From the NCBI RefSeq assembly GCF_022288805.1, contig NZ_JAKOPM010000002.1, positions 186,001-250,000 of the forward strand: a stretch of DNA of 64,000 nucleotides. Direction: 5' to 3'. Each line of letters opens with the position of its first letter. Position 1 is the stretch's first letter. The notes beneath the pieces are model-generated. The model saw only the letters and a program-made list of their open reading frames with translations, ran no database searches and was not told the DNA's origin. The position numbers were made by a program, and so were the translations under genes. Of the stretch, positions 35,808-47,863 are shown piece after piece. This stretch comes from Corynebacterium yonathiae. GTDB lineage: Bacteria; Actinomycetota; Actinomycetes; Mycobacteriales; Mycobacteriaceae.

Positions 35808-37108
35808 CGCGCACTCATACCGATCCTTATACCGGCGTGGATTTTAACCTCGGTTTTGAGGTATCCCACTACACGCTGGATCTAACCTACCGCGTGGAGC
35901 CCAACCTGCTCCACGGCGAGGCCGTTTTAGCGATCCGAGCAACCGCTAATTTGACGTCCTTGACCTTGGACCTGGGCGGGGCGATGGTGGCCCGCCGCGT
36001 GACCGCGAAGGGCGCGCCGCGGGTGGCCAAGTTCCGCCAGTCTTCCGGCAAGCTGCGTCTTCGTTTCGCTGCAGAAATCGCTGCGGAGACGGAGTTTGAG
36101 CTGGTCATTCGCTACGGTGGCAGCCCGCGGCCAATCCGCACCACCTGGGGCGAGATTGGCTGGGAGGAAACCGAGTCCGGTTCGCTGGTAGCCAGCCAGC
36201 CCAATGGTGCGCCGAGCTGGTTCCCCTGCGACGACACACCTTCTGCAAAGGCGCTATATGACATCATCATTACGGCCGATGACCCCTTCATCGTGGTCTC
36301 TAATGGAGAACTGATTTCCCGCCGGGCGGGCGGCTCCACCACGCGCTGGCATTTCCGCACCCGCGAGCCCATGGCCACCTACCTGGCTACGGTACAGGTA
36401 GGCGAGTTTTCCAGTTTTGCCTTGGGCCCTTCCGCTCGGGCTTGGGCACCGGCCGCGCTGCGCGAGCGCGTCTTGGATGAATTTGCCCAGCAGCAAGAGA
36501 TGGTGAACTTCTTCTCCTCCATTTATGGCCCGTACCCGTTTGCGGATTACCAGGTGGTCATCACGGAAGATGAATTGGAGATTCCACTGGAGGCGCAGGG
36601 CCTGTCCATCTTTGGTTCCAACCACATTAAAGGCGACCACGCCTTCGAGCGCCTCATTGCCCACGAGCTTTCCCACCAGTGGTTTGGCAATTCCGTGGGC
36701 CTAGGCGAGTGGAAGGATATCTGGCTCAATGAGGGCTTTGCCTGCTACAGCGAGTGGCTATGGGCCGAGCATAAGGGCGAGACCACCGCGCGCGAGGCGG
36801 CACGTTCCCACTACAACGTCCTAGGCCGCAAGGCGCAGAACCTCACCGTTTCTGACCCGGGTGCGCGCGATATGTTCGATGACCGCGTGTATAAGCGTGG
36901 CGCCTTGACCGCGCACGCCATTCACTGCCTGCTTGGCGACGCCTTCTTTACCACCCTCCGCAGCTACCTCACCGAGCACCAACATTCGGTGGTGGAGCCT
37001 TCCATGTTGCTAGATTCCTTCCGCGCCGCTGCGCCCGATGCCGCGCTTTTCGACGCCACCGTAGACGCTTGGCTCAACCAAAAGGCCCTTCCTCCATTCC
37101 CGAATTAG
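35783..37108 (+). CDS. M1 family metallopeptidase (short aminopeptidase N-like)
   Basis: 441 residues. The zinc site HELSHQWFGN (HExxH) is followed 18 residues later by the third ligand Glu in NEGFACY. Before it is the aminopeptidase N beta-saddle domain, with an acid-rich exopeptidase motif replaced by LEIPLEAQG. It is only half the length of PepN (about 850) and lacks the C-terminal superhelical domain; short actinobacterial M1 enzymes exist. No signal peptide is evident, so it is probably cytoplasmic. Its GAMEN-type motif is not clear, so the peptidase mode is uncertain. Start codon sits inside a hairpin. Confidence 0.9.
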   Translation: MKLLPTALSRTHTDPYTGVDFNLGFEVSHYTLDLTYRVEPNLLHGEAVLAIRATANLTSLTLDLGGAMVARRVTAKGAPRVAKFRQSSGKLRLRFAAEIAAETEFELVIRYGGSPRPIRTTWGEIGWEETESGSLVASQPNGAPSWFPCDDTPSAKALYDIIITADDPFIVVSNGELISRRAGGSTTRWHFRTREPMATYLATVQVGEFSSFALGPSARAWAPAALRERVLDEFAQQQEMVNFFSSIYGPYPFADYQVVITEDELEIPLEAQGLSIFGSNHIKGDHAFERLIAHELSHQWFGNSVGLGEWKDIWLNEGFACYSEWLWAEHKGETTAREAARSHYNVLGRKAQNLTVSDPGARDMFDDRVYKRGALTAHAIHCLLGDAFFTTLRSYLTEHQHSVVEPSMLLDSFRAAAPDAALFDATVDAWLNQKALPPFPN

Positions 37109-37170
37109 TGGTTTCAGCCCCGTTTCGCGGGATTTAATCTGCGTTTGTTTGGGGAATGTCTAATCTATTG

Positions 37171-37204
37171 AACACCCTCTTCTTTCCTGTTGACGGGGTG
37201 TTTT
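37171..37204 (+). terminator. Terminator of the M1 peptidase gene
   Basis: 7-bp arms AACACCC and GGGTGTT with a run of T directly after, 63 bases past the stop codon. Confidence 0.7.
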
Positions 37205-37249
37205 ATCTAGGTAAAATAGAACATGTAAACGAATGGGAAAGGAGGGATT

Positions 37250-39800
<2,551 letters not shown>

Positions 39801-39802
39801 AT

Positions 39803-41158
39803 ATGCGTATTACCAAAACCGCCATCCCGGGACTGCTCATCATCGACCTCGACGTGCACGGGGATAACCGCGGCTGGTTCAAAGAGAATTGGCAGCGCGA
39901 AAAGCTCGCCGCACTCGCGCCCGAGCTCGCAAGCTTCCAGCCGGTGCAGAACAATATTTCCTACAACCACGCCGGATCCACACGCGGCCTCCACGCCGAG
40001 CCGTGGGACAAACTGGTCTCGGTGGCACAGGGCAAGATCTTTGGCGCGTGGTGCGATTTACGCGAGGACTCGGAGAGCTTTGGCGAGGTCGTTACCCATG
40101 AGGTCGGGCCGGAGACTGCGGTGTTTGTGCCGCGGGGCGTCGCCAATGGCTTTCAGGCCTTGGAAGAAACCTCGTATTGTTATCTGGTCAATGAGCATTG
40201 GTCGGCCGAGGCTCGCTATGCCGCAGTAAACCTCAACATCGTGGACTGGCCACTGGAGCCCACCGAGATTTCGGAGAAGGACAAGCAGCACCCCGGCCTC
40301 AAAGAGGTGAGCCCGATGCCCGCCCGGCGCATCCTTGTCACGGGCGCGAATGGGCAGCTGGGGCGGGCATTGAAGCGTCTGCTTGCCGACGCCGAATTTT
40401 GCTCCCACGCCGACTTCGACATCACCAATCCGCCGGAGCGGAATTGGAAGCAGTACTCGGCCATCATTAACTGCGCGGCGTATAACGATGTCAACGGCGC
40501 CGAAAGTAACCGCGCCGCAGCCTGGGCAGTTAACGCGGAAGCGCCCGCAAAGCTGGCGCGCATCGCCGCGGAAAACCAGATCACGCTGGTGCATGTCTCG
40601 AGCGATTATATCTTCGATGGCACTAACGAGGTCCACACCGAAGAGGAGCTACCGTCGCCGCTGAGTGCCTATGGGGCGTCGAAAGCCGCGGGCGAGACGG
40701 CTACCCAGACTGCGCCCCAGCACTACGTCATTCGGACCTCGTGGGTCTTTGGCGATGGTGAAAATTTCATGTCCACCATGCGTCGGCTAGCCAATAAAGG
40801 CGTAGAACCGAAGGTCATCCACGACCAACGCGGGCGGCCTACGTTTGCCGAGGATCTAGCCAAGGGCATCGTGCACCTGCTCGACTCCGGTGCGGAGTAC
40901 GGCGTATATAACCTGTCCAATTCGGGCGATACCGTGGGCCGCGATGAGATTGCTATGGCCGTCTTCATCGGGCTCGGCCACGACCCGTCCGAGGTAACGC
41001 CGGTAAGTACTGAGCAATACCGCGAGATCACAGGACCTGAGGCTCCGCGCCCCAAGGAATCCACGCTTGCCCTGGACAAAATCGAGGCCACCGGCTTCAA
41101 GCCGCAAAATTGGCGCGCGGCCCTGGCCCTGTACCTGGCGCTGTACCCGGAGGACTAA
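39803..41158 (+). CDS. rmlCD: Fused dTDP-4-dehydrorhamnose 3,5-epimerase / reductase (RmlC-RmlD)
   Basis: 451 residues from one frame, two bases after rmlB. Residues about 1-180 are the RmlC cupin: RGLHAEPWDKLVSVAQGKIF with the catalytic His, and VFVPRGVANGFQAL. Residues about 185-451 are RmlD: SDR motif ILVTGANGQLGRAL, SSDYIFDG and the catalytic YGASKAAGE. It catalyses the last two steps of dTDP-L-rhamnose synthesis. RmlCD fusions occur in C. glutamicum. Starting at the upstream frame (39722) would add only out-of-place residues. Confidence 0.94.
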   Translation: MRITKTAIPGLLIIDLDVHGDNRGWFKENWQREKLAALAPELASFQPVQNNISYNHAGSTRGLHAEPWDKLVSVAQGKIFGAWCDLREDSESFGEVVTHEVGPETAVFVPRGVANGFQALEETSYCYLVNEHWSAEARYAAVNLNIVDWPLEPTEISEKDKQHPGLKEVSPMPARRILVTGANGQLGRALKRLLADAEFCSHADFDITNPPERNWKQYSAIINCAAYNDVNGAESNRAAAWAVNAEAPAKLARIAAENQITLVHVSSDYIFDGTNEVHTEEELPSPLSAYGASKAAGETATQTAPQHYVIRTSWVFGDGENFMSTMRRLANKGVEPKVIHDQRGRPTFAEDLAKGIVHLLDSGAEYGVYNLSNSGDTVGRDEIAMAVFIGLGHDPSEVTPVSTEQYREITGPEAPRPKESTLALDKIEATGFKPQNWRAALALYLALYPED

Positions 41159-42007
41159 ATGAAGGGCATCATCTTAGCCGGCGGTTCCGGCACGCGGCTC
41201 TACCCGATTACGAAGGGCATCTCAAAACAACTCATGCCCATCTATGACAAGCCGATGATTTACTATCCGCTGACCACGCTGATCCAGGCGGGTATTCGGG
41301 AGATCCTCATCATCACCACCCCGGAGGATGCGGGTGCCTTCCAACGCCTCTTTGGTGACGGCTCCCAGCTCGGGCTCATGATCGATTATGCGGTCCAGCC
41401 GCGGCCGGAGGGGCTCGCGCAGGCCTTTTTGATTGGCGAGGATTTCATTGGCGATGACAGCGTCGCACTCGTGCTCGGCGATAATATCTTCCACGGCTTC
41501 GGCGGCGAGCTCGCTAACTGCCAGGATCCGGAAGGCGGCATCATCTTCGCCTACGAGGTTTCGGATCCGCAGCGCTACGGAGTCGTGGAATTCGACGCCG
41601 CGGGCCGTGCCCTGAGCATCCAAGAAAAGCCGGAGGTCCCGCGGTCGAACCACGCGGTGGTGGGCTTGTATTTCTATGACAACTCCGTCGTGGAGATAGC
41701 CAAGGGCATCGAGCCCAGTGGCCGCGGCGAATTGGAAATCACGGCCGTGAACGAGGAGTACCTGCGCCGCGATGAACTGAATGTCCAGCGCCTGCACCGC
41801 GGCAGCGTGTGGCTCGATACGGGAACGGTGGACTCGATGAGCGAGGCTTCCGCCTATGTCGAGGTAATGCAAAAGCGCACCGGGATCGTTATCGGATCGC
41901 CCGAGGTCGCCGCCTATGAGGCGGGCTTTATCGACCGCACCCAGCTAGAAGCACTCGCCGAGCCACTGCTTAAGTCCGGCTACGGCGAGTACCTGCGGGC
42001 GTACTAG
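41159..42007 (+). CDS. rmlA: Glucose-1-phosphate thymidylyltransferase
   Basis: First step of dTDP-L-rhamnose synthesis: dTTP plus glucose-1-phosphate to dTDP-glucose. 282 residues, nucleotidyltransferase signature [20 protein letters not shown], active-site segments GDNIFHG and [20 protein letters not shown]. Its ATG follows the rmlCD stop with no gap, so translation is coupled. Completes rmlB-CD-A, all that is needed for dTDP-rhamnose. Confidence 0.96.
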   Translation: MKGIILAGGSGTRLYPITKGISKQLMPIYDKPMIYYPLTTLIQAGIREILIITTPEDAGAFQRLFGDGSQLGLMIDYAVQPRPEGLAQAFLIGEDFIGDDSVALVLGDNIFHGFGGELANCQDPEGGIIFAYEVSDPQRYGVVEFDAAGRALSIQEKPEVPRSNHAVVGLYFYDNSVVEIAKGIEPSGRGELEITAVNEEYLRRDELNVQRLHRGSVWLDTGTVDSMSEASAYVEVMQKRTGIVIGSPEVAAYEAGFIDRTQLEALAEPLLKSGYGEYLRAY

Positions 42008-42055
42008 CGGTTAGGGCTACCGGCTAGGGCTAGCGGTTAGAACTAACGGCCCAGG

Positions 42056-42670
42056 CTAGTAACCGCGCTCGATGTATTCGTCGATGCGCGCGGCCTCTGC
42101 ACCGACCGTAGTGGCGTCGCCGTGTCCCGGCAGGACCTTGGTGTCCTCCGGCAGCGTGAAGACGACGTTTTTCAGCGACTCGATGATGACGTCGAAGTCG
42201 GAGTACTTGCGGCCGGTGGCGCCTGGGCCGCCGTTGAAGAGCGTATCGCCCGATAGCAACGTCTCGCCCACGTGCAGCACCACGCAGCCCGGTGAGTGGC
42301 CTGGGGTGTGGTAGACCGTGATCTTCTCGCCGCCAATATCGAACTGACCGCGATCCGCCAGCGGCGTGTAGGGGGCATCGCCGTTGGATTCTTGCCACAG
42401 CATGTCATCGTCCGGGTGCAGATAGACCTCGGTATCGAAGCGCTTGGCAGCCTCGGGGGCGAGCTCGCAGTGGTCGTTGTGCGCGTGGGTGAGCAAGATG
42501 CCTTCCACGCGGCGGTCGCCAACCAGCTCCGCTACGGCATCGAGGTCGTGCGAGGGATCCACCACATAAACGCTCGAGTCATCGCCTACGACGTAGACGT
42601 TATTGTCCACGTCCCACTCGCCGCCGTCGAGGCGGAACTTACCAGAAGCAACTGTGCTATCGATGCGCAT
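42056..42670 (-). CDS. MBL-fold hydrolase paired with mycothiol formaldehyde dehydrogenase
   Basis: 204 residues with the metallo-beta-lactamase metal site THAHNDHCELA (HxHxDH), a later His in TPGHSPGC, Asp in SGDTLFNG and a final His in LPGHGDATT. This is the glyoxalase II-like architecture. It overlaps mscR by one base (TAATG), so is translationally coupled. The conserved pairing suggests it hydrolyses the S-formylmycothiol formed by MscR; that substrate is inference. Convergent with rmlA. Confidence 0.88.
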   Translation of the reverse strand: MRIDSTVASGKFRLDGGEWDVDNNVYVVGDDSSVYVVDPSHDLDAVAELVGDRRVEGILLTHAHNDHCELAPEAAKRFDTEVYLHPDDDMLWQESNGDAPYTPLADRGQFDIGGEKITVYHTPGHSPGCVVLHVGETLLSGDTLFNGGPGATGRKYSDFDVIIESLKNVVFTLPEDTKVLPGHGDATTVGAEAARIDEYIERGY

Positions 42671-43755
42671 TAGAACTCCACCACCGAACGCAGGACCTTG
42701 CCGGACCTCATGGTGGCGAAGGCCTGCTCGACGTCGTCAAGCGCAATGCGCTCGGTAACGAACTTGTCCAGCGGGAAGTTGCCGGCCTTGGACAGCGCTA
42801 CATAAGCGGGGAAATCGCGCTCCGGCAGGCAGTCGCCGTACCACGCTGGCTTGATGGAACCGCCGCGGCCGTAGAGGTCGATGGCGGGGATGTCCACGTG
42901 GTCGGTGAGGTTAGGTACGCCCACCATGACCATGCGGCCGGCGTGATCGCGAGAATAGAAGGCCTGGCGCCAGGTGGGCTGGATACCCACGGCGTCGATA
43001 GCAACGTCGGTGCCGAAGCCGCCGGTGAGCTCGCGGACGGCGTCGATGACTTCCTGCTCCGACAGGTCCTTGGAGCAGATGGTATCGGTCGCGCCGAATT
43101 CGCGGGCGGTCTCCAGCTTGGACTCGTCGATGTCCACGGCGATGATCTTCGCCGCGGCTGCCAGCTTGGCGCCTGCAATGGCAGCCATTCCAACGCCGCC
43201 GCAGCCGAAGACGGCAACGGACTCGCCGAGCTGAATATCACCGGTATTCACGGCCGCGCCGAGGCCCGCCATGATGCCACAGCCCAGCAGGCCAGCAGCG
43301 GCTGGGTCGGTATCTTCCACCTTGGTGCACTGGCCCTCGTGGACGAGGGTCTTCTCTGCGAAGGAACCAATGCCCAGCGCCGGGGTGAGCTCGGTGCCGT
43401 CCTCGAGGGTCATCTTCTTAGAGGCATTGTGGGTATTGAAGCAGTACTTTGGCTCGCCCTTCTTGCAGGCGCGGCACTCGCCGCAGACGGCGCGCCAGTT
43501 CAAAATGACGAAGTCGCCTTCCTCCACGTGGGTTACCGCAGAACCTACGGTTTCTACCACGCCTGCGGCCTCGTGGCCGAGCAGGAAGGGGAAGGCGTCT
43601 TCGATATCGCCATCGCGGTAGGCAAGGTCGGTGTGGCATACACCGCAGGCCTGTACGCGCACGATGACGTCATTAGGGCCGGGGTCGGGGACAACGATAT
43701 TGACGGTTTCGACTTCCGCGCCCTTGGAACGGGCAATAACAGCTTTTACAGTCAT
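42670..43755 (-). CDS. mscR: S-(hydroxymethyl)mycothiol / nitrosomycothiol dehydrogenase
   Basis: Zinc alcohol dehydrogenase family, 361 residues. Catalytic zinc Cys in [13 protein letters not shown], a structural-zinc lobe [15 protein letters not shown], and the NAD motif [12 protein letters not shown]. It oxidises formaldehyde bound to mycothiol, and likely reduces S-nitrosomycothiol. The C. glutamicum equivalent lies in a pair with a Zn-dependent hydrolase, as here (from memory). Depends on the mycothiol made via MshA. The ATG has no strong ribosome site. Confidence 0.92.
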   Translation of the reverse strand: MTVKAVIARSKGAEVETVNIVVPDPGPNDVIVRVQACGVCHTDLAYRDGDIEDAFPFLLGHEAAGVVETVGSAVTHVEEGDFVILNWRAVCGECRACKKGEPKYCFNTHNASKKMTLEDGTELTPALGIGSFAEKTLVHEGQCTKVEDTDPAAAGLLGCGIMAGLGAAVNTGDIQLGESVAVFGCGGVGMAAIAGAKLAAAAKIIAVDIDESKLETAREFGATDTICSKDLSEQEVIDAVRELTGGFGTDVAIDAVGIQPTWRQAFYSRDHAGRMVMVGVPNLTDHVDIPAIDLYGRGGSIKPAWYGDCLPERDFPAYVALSKAGNFPLDKFVTERIALDDVEQAFATMRSGKVLRSVVEF

Positions 43756-43807
43756 GCGCCCGAGCGTACCGATATTTTCAAAACCGGAGCATTATTGAAA
43801 ATTCTTT

Positions 43808-44623
43808 TTAGGAGCGAGCGATGACATTGGCCGCATGCTCGTGGCCACGCTGGTTCATGTGGATAGGCAGGTTACCGTCGCCTGCGGTAAAGTCCACCAG
43901 ACCAGCCCACATGCGCTGATTTGCATCGGCACACATGCCGTTATTGCGGGTGGTAGGCTTCATATCCAAGAACTGCACGCCGGTGCGCGCCGCCAAGTCC
44001 ACCTGCATCCACTGCGCCTTATTCTCAAAGTCCTGGATTCCCGGCAGGAAGGTGGAATCGGCCGGGCGCGGTCCGAAGTGGAAGAGGCAGTAGTACGGGC
44101 CGGAACCGATGGTGGGATATCCCACGATCTGGACGCGCGCATTCGGAGCCGCACGCTTAATGCGCTCAACCTGTGGGGCGGTACGGTCCGCGAACTGCTT
44201 GCGGATCTGCGGCAGGTTCATATCGCGGTGATTGTAGGTGTCATTAAAGCCGGTAGTAATTACCACGCGGTTGGTAGCCGGGCTCAGCGCGCCACTGCGA
44301 ATGGCAGCATCCACCTGCTGGGAAACCTGGGGGCCAGGGGACATGGACACGGCACCGGAGCAGGAGAAGTCTCGCACCGGCAGGCGCAGCTTGGCGCCGG
44401 CGCGCTTGGCGTAATTATTGGAGGTGGGGCAATCTACGCCTACACCCTTAGAGGGATCGAAACGGTGAGCAAAGTAAGAGCCAGCGTCTGGATCCGCGAG
44501 GACGGAATCGCCGAAGGCTACTAGGTTGCGCTCCGCGGCGGCGGCCTGTGGCGCTGCTACCACACCTACGACGGCCAGCGCGGAAGCCACTACGGAGAGG
44601 ACTTTCAGCTGCAGAGATTTCAT
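43808..44623 (-). CDS. Secreted SGNH/GDSL-type esterase
   Basis: 271 residues. A signal peptide (MKSLQLKVLSVVASALAVVG, cleavage near QAAAAE) sends it out of the cell. The catalytic Ser lies in VAFGDSVLAD, the oxyanion Gly/Asn in TGFNDTYN, and the Asp/His pair near LPIHMNQRGHEHAA. Four Cys (VDCPTS, DFSCSG, YYCLF, NGMCAD) probably form disulfides. It may hydrolyse lipid or acyl-sugar esters of the mycomembrane. I chose the ATG at 44623, with AAAGGAT upstream, not the in-frame start at 44644. Confidence 0.88.
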   Translation of the reverse strand: MKSLQLKVLSVVASALAVVGVVAAPQAAAAERNLVAFGDSVLADPDAGSYFAHRFDPSKGVGVDCPTSNNYAKRAGAKLRLPVRDFSCSGAVSMSPGPQVSQQVDAAIRSGALSPATNRVVITTGFNDTYNHRDMNLPQIRKQFADRTAPQVERIKRAAPNARVQIVGYPTIGSGPYYCLFHFGPRPADSTFLPGIQDFENKAQWMQVDLAARTGVQFLDMKPTTRNNGMCADANQRMWAGLVDFTAGDGNLPIHMNQRGHEHAANVIARS

Positions 44624-44774
44624 GAGATCCTTTTCTAGAAACACCAGTAACTTCAGGTCACTGCAGTCGCTTCTGTAACATATTTCGAGTTGGCGGCAAC
44701 ACAGCGCGCCTCTCTCACGATATCGTCCATGGTTATCCTTTTGTTATCTTCGCTTATTTGGAGCTACCCCGACC

Positions 44775-46397
44775 GTGAATTTTTCCGATTTTAAATTCCA
44801 CGCAGCAGCCCTCGGCCGGTTCGTTCCGGCGCTTTATAACGCCGGACTCTTCAGCCACCAAGGCGGCGCGAGGGCCCAGCTTAGTTTGCTACCCAACCTG
44901 GCCCGCTACCGCTTCACCACCGCGCGCGAAATCGAACAGGGCTACCTCACCTGCCCAGAGCGCCTGGCGCTTATCGACGACGACGGCACCCTCACCTACC
45001 GCCAGCTGCGCACCCACACCCAGGGCTTCGCCCGCTACCTCCGCTCGCTGGACCTGCCCGAGATCCGTCTTGGCGTGATGGCACGCAACGGCCGCGGCAT
45101 CATCATTCCGCTCGGCGCCAAAGGCTATGCGGGCGCTTCTATTTACCTGCTCAACGTTGGTTCCTCCCCGGAGCAGTTAGCGGGCTGCATCGAGGAAAAC
45201 GGTATCAACGTCCTCGTTGTAGATGATGAATTCATCGACCGTGTGGACACCGATATCCCCGTCATCATCGCGCACGATACCGGGGCAAGTGATCTGCCAA
45301 AGCTAGACAAAATTGTGAAGAATCCACCGGCCGCGACGCTGCCACGATTCCCCAAACACGGCCCGATCGTGCTCATGTCTTCCGGCACCACGGGCATTCC
45401 GAAGGGCATTGTGCGGCCGGAGCCAACTCTGCCGGTGGTACTGGCCTCCATCGTGAACACGATTCCGTGGCGCGGCGACCAACGCCTGCAGCTGACTGCC
45501 TCTATCTTCCATACCTGGGGTTGGGCCTGCATCAATATTGCACTGGGCCTGCGCAATACCATTGTCACCCGCCGCGTATTCGACGCGGAGCAGGTGCTTG
45601 ACGATGTCCAGCGCTACCGCCTCGATGGCATGATCTCCTCCCCCATCTTCTTCAAGCGCTTGGTGGAGCGGGATCCGGCCGGTGAGTTCGATACCTCGAG
45701 CTTGAAATTCATCGCCTCGGCCGGCAATGCGCTGACCCCGGAGGTGGTCAAGGAGACCAATGCGCGCTTCGGCGCCATCCTCTGCAATGTCTATGGCTCC
45801 ACCGAGCTCGCGCTGGCGACGACCGCCACCATGGACCAGGTGGCCGCGAACCCCACCATCGCCGGACGCGTGGCCTCCGGCACGAAGCTGCGCATCCTCG
45901 ATAAGGAAGGCCACCCGGTGCCGCGCGGCGAGCTGGGCGAGATTTACCTGACCAACTCCACCGCCATGACTGGCTATACCAACCCGAATCTGCGCCTCAA
46001 TAAGGTGGACGGGCTCATTTCGATTGGGGACTTGGGCTATATCGATGAGCACGACTTCCTGCACGTGGTCGGCCGCGCCGATGACATGATCATCGTCGGC
46101 GGCGAAAACGTCCACCCGCAGTCCGTCACCGAGATCCTCGAGGCCATGCCCGGCATTCACGAGGTTCACGCCGGCGGTGTTGAAGATAGCGAAACCTTCC
46201 AGCGCATCGCCGTGTGGGCGGTGCCTACTGCCGACGCCACCGGAAAGGCCCTGACCGCCGATGCCATCCGCGAATGGGTCCGCACCAAGCTCGCTGACCA
46301 CTCCGTGCCGCGCGATGTGCACTTCATGGACAAGCTCCCACGCAATGCCACCGGCAAGGTGGTCCCGCGCCTGCTGCACAATCACAGCGAGGCTTAA
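44775..46397 (+). CDS. Fatty-acyl-AMP/CoA ligase-like protein
   Basis: 540 residues of the ANL superfamily. Motifs: MSSGTTGIPKGIV, YGSTELALA (variant of the adenylate motif), SIGDLGYIDEHDF and the C-terminal catalytic lysine in PRNATGKVV. It differs from the three FadD-like copies: the N-terminus starts with a hydrophobic/aromatic helix and has a TGIPKG core motif. GTG start, GGAG about 12 bases upstream. Might activate fatty or aromatic acids; substrate unknown. No cluster partners, diverging from the esterase gene. Confidence 0.85.
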   Translation: MNFSDFKFHAAALGRFVPALYNAGLFSHQGGARAQLSLLPNLARYRFTTAREIEQGYLTCPERLALIDDDGTLTYRQLRTHTQGFARYLRSLDLPEIRLGVMARNGRGIIIPLGAKGYAGASIYLLNVGSSPEQLAGCIEENGINVLVVDDEFIDRVDTDIPVIIAHDTGASDLPKLDKIVKNPPAATLPRFPKHGPIVLMSSGTTGIPKGIVRPEPTLPVVLASIVNTIPWRGDQRLQLTASIFHTWGWACINIALGLRNTIVTRRVFDAEQVLDDVQRYRLDGMISSPIFFKRLVERDPAGEFDTSSLKFIASAGNALTPEVVKETNARFGAILCNVYGSTELALATTATMDQVAANPTIAGRVASGTKLRILDKEGHPVPRGELGEIYLTNSTAMTGYTNPNLRLNKVDGLISIGDLGYIDEHDFLHVVGRADDMIIVGGENVHPQSVTEILEAMPGIHEVHAGGVEDSETFQRIAVWAVPTADATGKALTADAIREWVRTKLADHSVPRDVHFMDKLPRNATGKVVPRLLHNHSEA

Positions 46398-46433
46398 CGC
46401 GCTGCCCCCACCGCCGCGCTTACAACAACAAAA

Positions 46434-46460
46434 GGCCGCAGGCTATTCACCTGCGGCCAC
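46434..46460 (-). terminator. Terminator of tRNA-Thr
   Basis: 9-bp perfect arms (46434-46442 with 46450-46458) and, on the minus strand, a TTTTGTTGTTG tail. It starts three bases after the tRNA 3' end. Confidence 0.85.
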
Positions 46461-46462
46461 TA

Positions 46463-46538
46463 TGGAGCCGCCTGCGAGAATCGAACTCGCGACCTTTTCA
46501 TTACGAGTGAAATGCTCTACCGACTGAGCTAAGGCGGC
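46463..46538 (-). tRNA. tRNA-Thr (anticodon CGT)
   Basis: 76-nt cloverleaf on the minus strand: 7-bp acceptor stem (GCCGCCT with AGGCGGC), D-loop TCAGTCGGTAGAGC, anticodon stem TTTCA with TGAAA around the loop CTCGTAA, T-arm GCGAG-TTCGATT-CTCGC, and an encoded CCA. Anticodon CGT reads the ACG codon for threonine. Followed by a strong terminator. Confidence 0.95.
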
Positions 46539-46626
46539 ACGCTGCTTGGCATGCGCCAGTGCAGCAAGAGAAAGTTTAACCTAGGGGCGCCGCGGAATAG
46601 AAATCGGGCCCCGAGCGGGCACCCGT

Positions 46627-47826
46627 TTATAGGCACGCGCGGCGCAGGCGGCCCACCAGCCCATCAAAAGCAATTTGCGTGCCGACGTTTTGCGTCAGCT
46701 GTTCGCGGCATAACGTGATGGCCGCTTGGCAGTCCAGCAGGCCCTCCTCGCTCACGCGCTGCGCGAGCTCGCCAGAAAGACCAGCGAAGTCCGGATGAGT
46801 CAGATCCACCTGCGCGCCCACCTTCTGCATGAGCGCATCGCGGTATACGCCAGAGAGATCGATGAGCACTAGGTCCAGGTTGTCAATGACTCGGCGCTTC
46901 GCCCGCTTCTTGTGCTGGTCCTGGAGATCCTTGATGGCGGAGCGGGCGTCGCGCTGTGCTTTGGCCGCACCCTTGCCCTTCGCACCGACACCGAGGGTCT
47001 GCTCCAGCTTCGCCAGTTCGGCTTCTTCCTGTTCCTTATGCGATTCCTTTGCCTCCGAATCGACCAATTTCAGCAGCGAGGTCACCGCCTGGAAACCCTG
47101 GGAGCCGTGGAAGACCTCTTCTGCCAGGTTGATGGCCACCGCGCGGCGCTTTTGCACCGCCGGGTCGTTGACTAGGCGCCGAGCCCTGCCGACGTGGCGG
47201 AGGGAGGTGAGGGCGGCCAAGTGGGCGTCGTGATCCGAGGCGCCTTCGCTGACCAGCTGGGCGGTAATGCTCTCCACCGACGGGGAGGGAATGTAGAGGT
47301 GGCGGCAACGCGAGCGGAGGGTCTGGGAGAAGTCCTCGGGGGCGTCGGATGGGGCACACATAATGATCACAGTGCGCGCCGGCGGCTCCTCCACCGTCTT
47401 AAGCAGGGCATTCGCACCGTTATTATTGAGGCGGTCGGCATTGTTAAAGATCACCACGCGCCACGGCGCAACCGTGGGCAGGCTCGCGGCCCGGCCGATA
47501 ACCTCGCGCACCGTATCCACCGGAATAATGACTTCCTGCGGATCCACCAGCACCAAGTCAGTATGCTGCTTAGCTCCCAGCACCGCCTGGCAGGCCTCGC
47601 ACCGGCCGCAGCCCGGCTCCTCCGGGTCCGTACACATGAGCGCGGCCGCAAAATCGAGCGCGGCCAGGGAACGGCCGGAGCCCGGCGGGCCGGTAAACAG
47701 CCAGGAATGGCTCATCGCCCGCGGATCTGCCCCCGCCATCCCCCGCGCAGCCCGGGCGGCATCCAGAATGGTGCGGGCCACACCTGGGGTATCTGCCAAT
47801 CTTTGCGCAACGCTTCCGGTATTCAC
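46627..47826 (-). CDS. holB: DNA polymerase III subunit delta'
   Basis: AAA+ clamp-loader subunit, 399 residues from the GTG at 47826. P-loop-like FTGPPGSGRSLAAL, the zinc-binding CGRCEAC with a third Cys (GCGRCEACQAVLG), NADRLNNNGANALLKTVEEPP sensor/Walker B region, and the SRC motif RSRCRHLY. A Lys/Glu-rich insertion at about 275-320 (KEQEEAELAKLE) is unusual in length. An in-frame codon at 47898 exists but lies inside the upstream gene region; GTG at 47826 begins the conserved chain. Divergent from the adenylate cyclase gene. Confidence 0.92.
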   Translation of the reverse strand: MNTGSVAQRLADTPGVARTILDAARAARGMAGADPRAMSHSWLFTGPPGSGRSLAALDFAAALMCTDPEEPGCGRCEACQAVLGAKQHTDLVLVDPQEVIIPVDTVREVIGRAASLPTVAPWRVVIFNNADRLNNNGANALLKTVEEPPARTVIIMCAPSDAPEDFSQTLRSRCRHLYIPSPSVESITAQLVSEGASDHDAHLAALTSLRHVGRARRLVNDPAVQKRRAVAINLAEEVFHGSQGFQAVTSLLKLVDSEAKESHKEQEEAELAKLEQTLGVGAKGKGAAKAQRDARSAIKDLQDQHKKRAKRRVIDNLDLVLIDLSGVYRDALMQKVGAQVDLTHPDFAGLSGELAQRVSEEGLLDCQAAITLCREQLTQNVGTQIAFDGLVGRLRRACL

Positions 47827-47863
47827 TCGCCCTAGCCTACTGGTCTTACTAAAGTATGAAGGC

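Noticed and set aside
42008..42055. Repeated GCGGTTAG and GGCTAG words after rmlA
   Set aside because: Short direct repeats between two convergent genes with no stable stem or known motif; too short to interpret.
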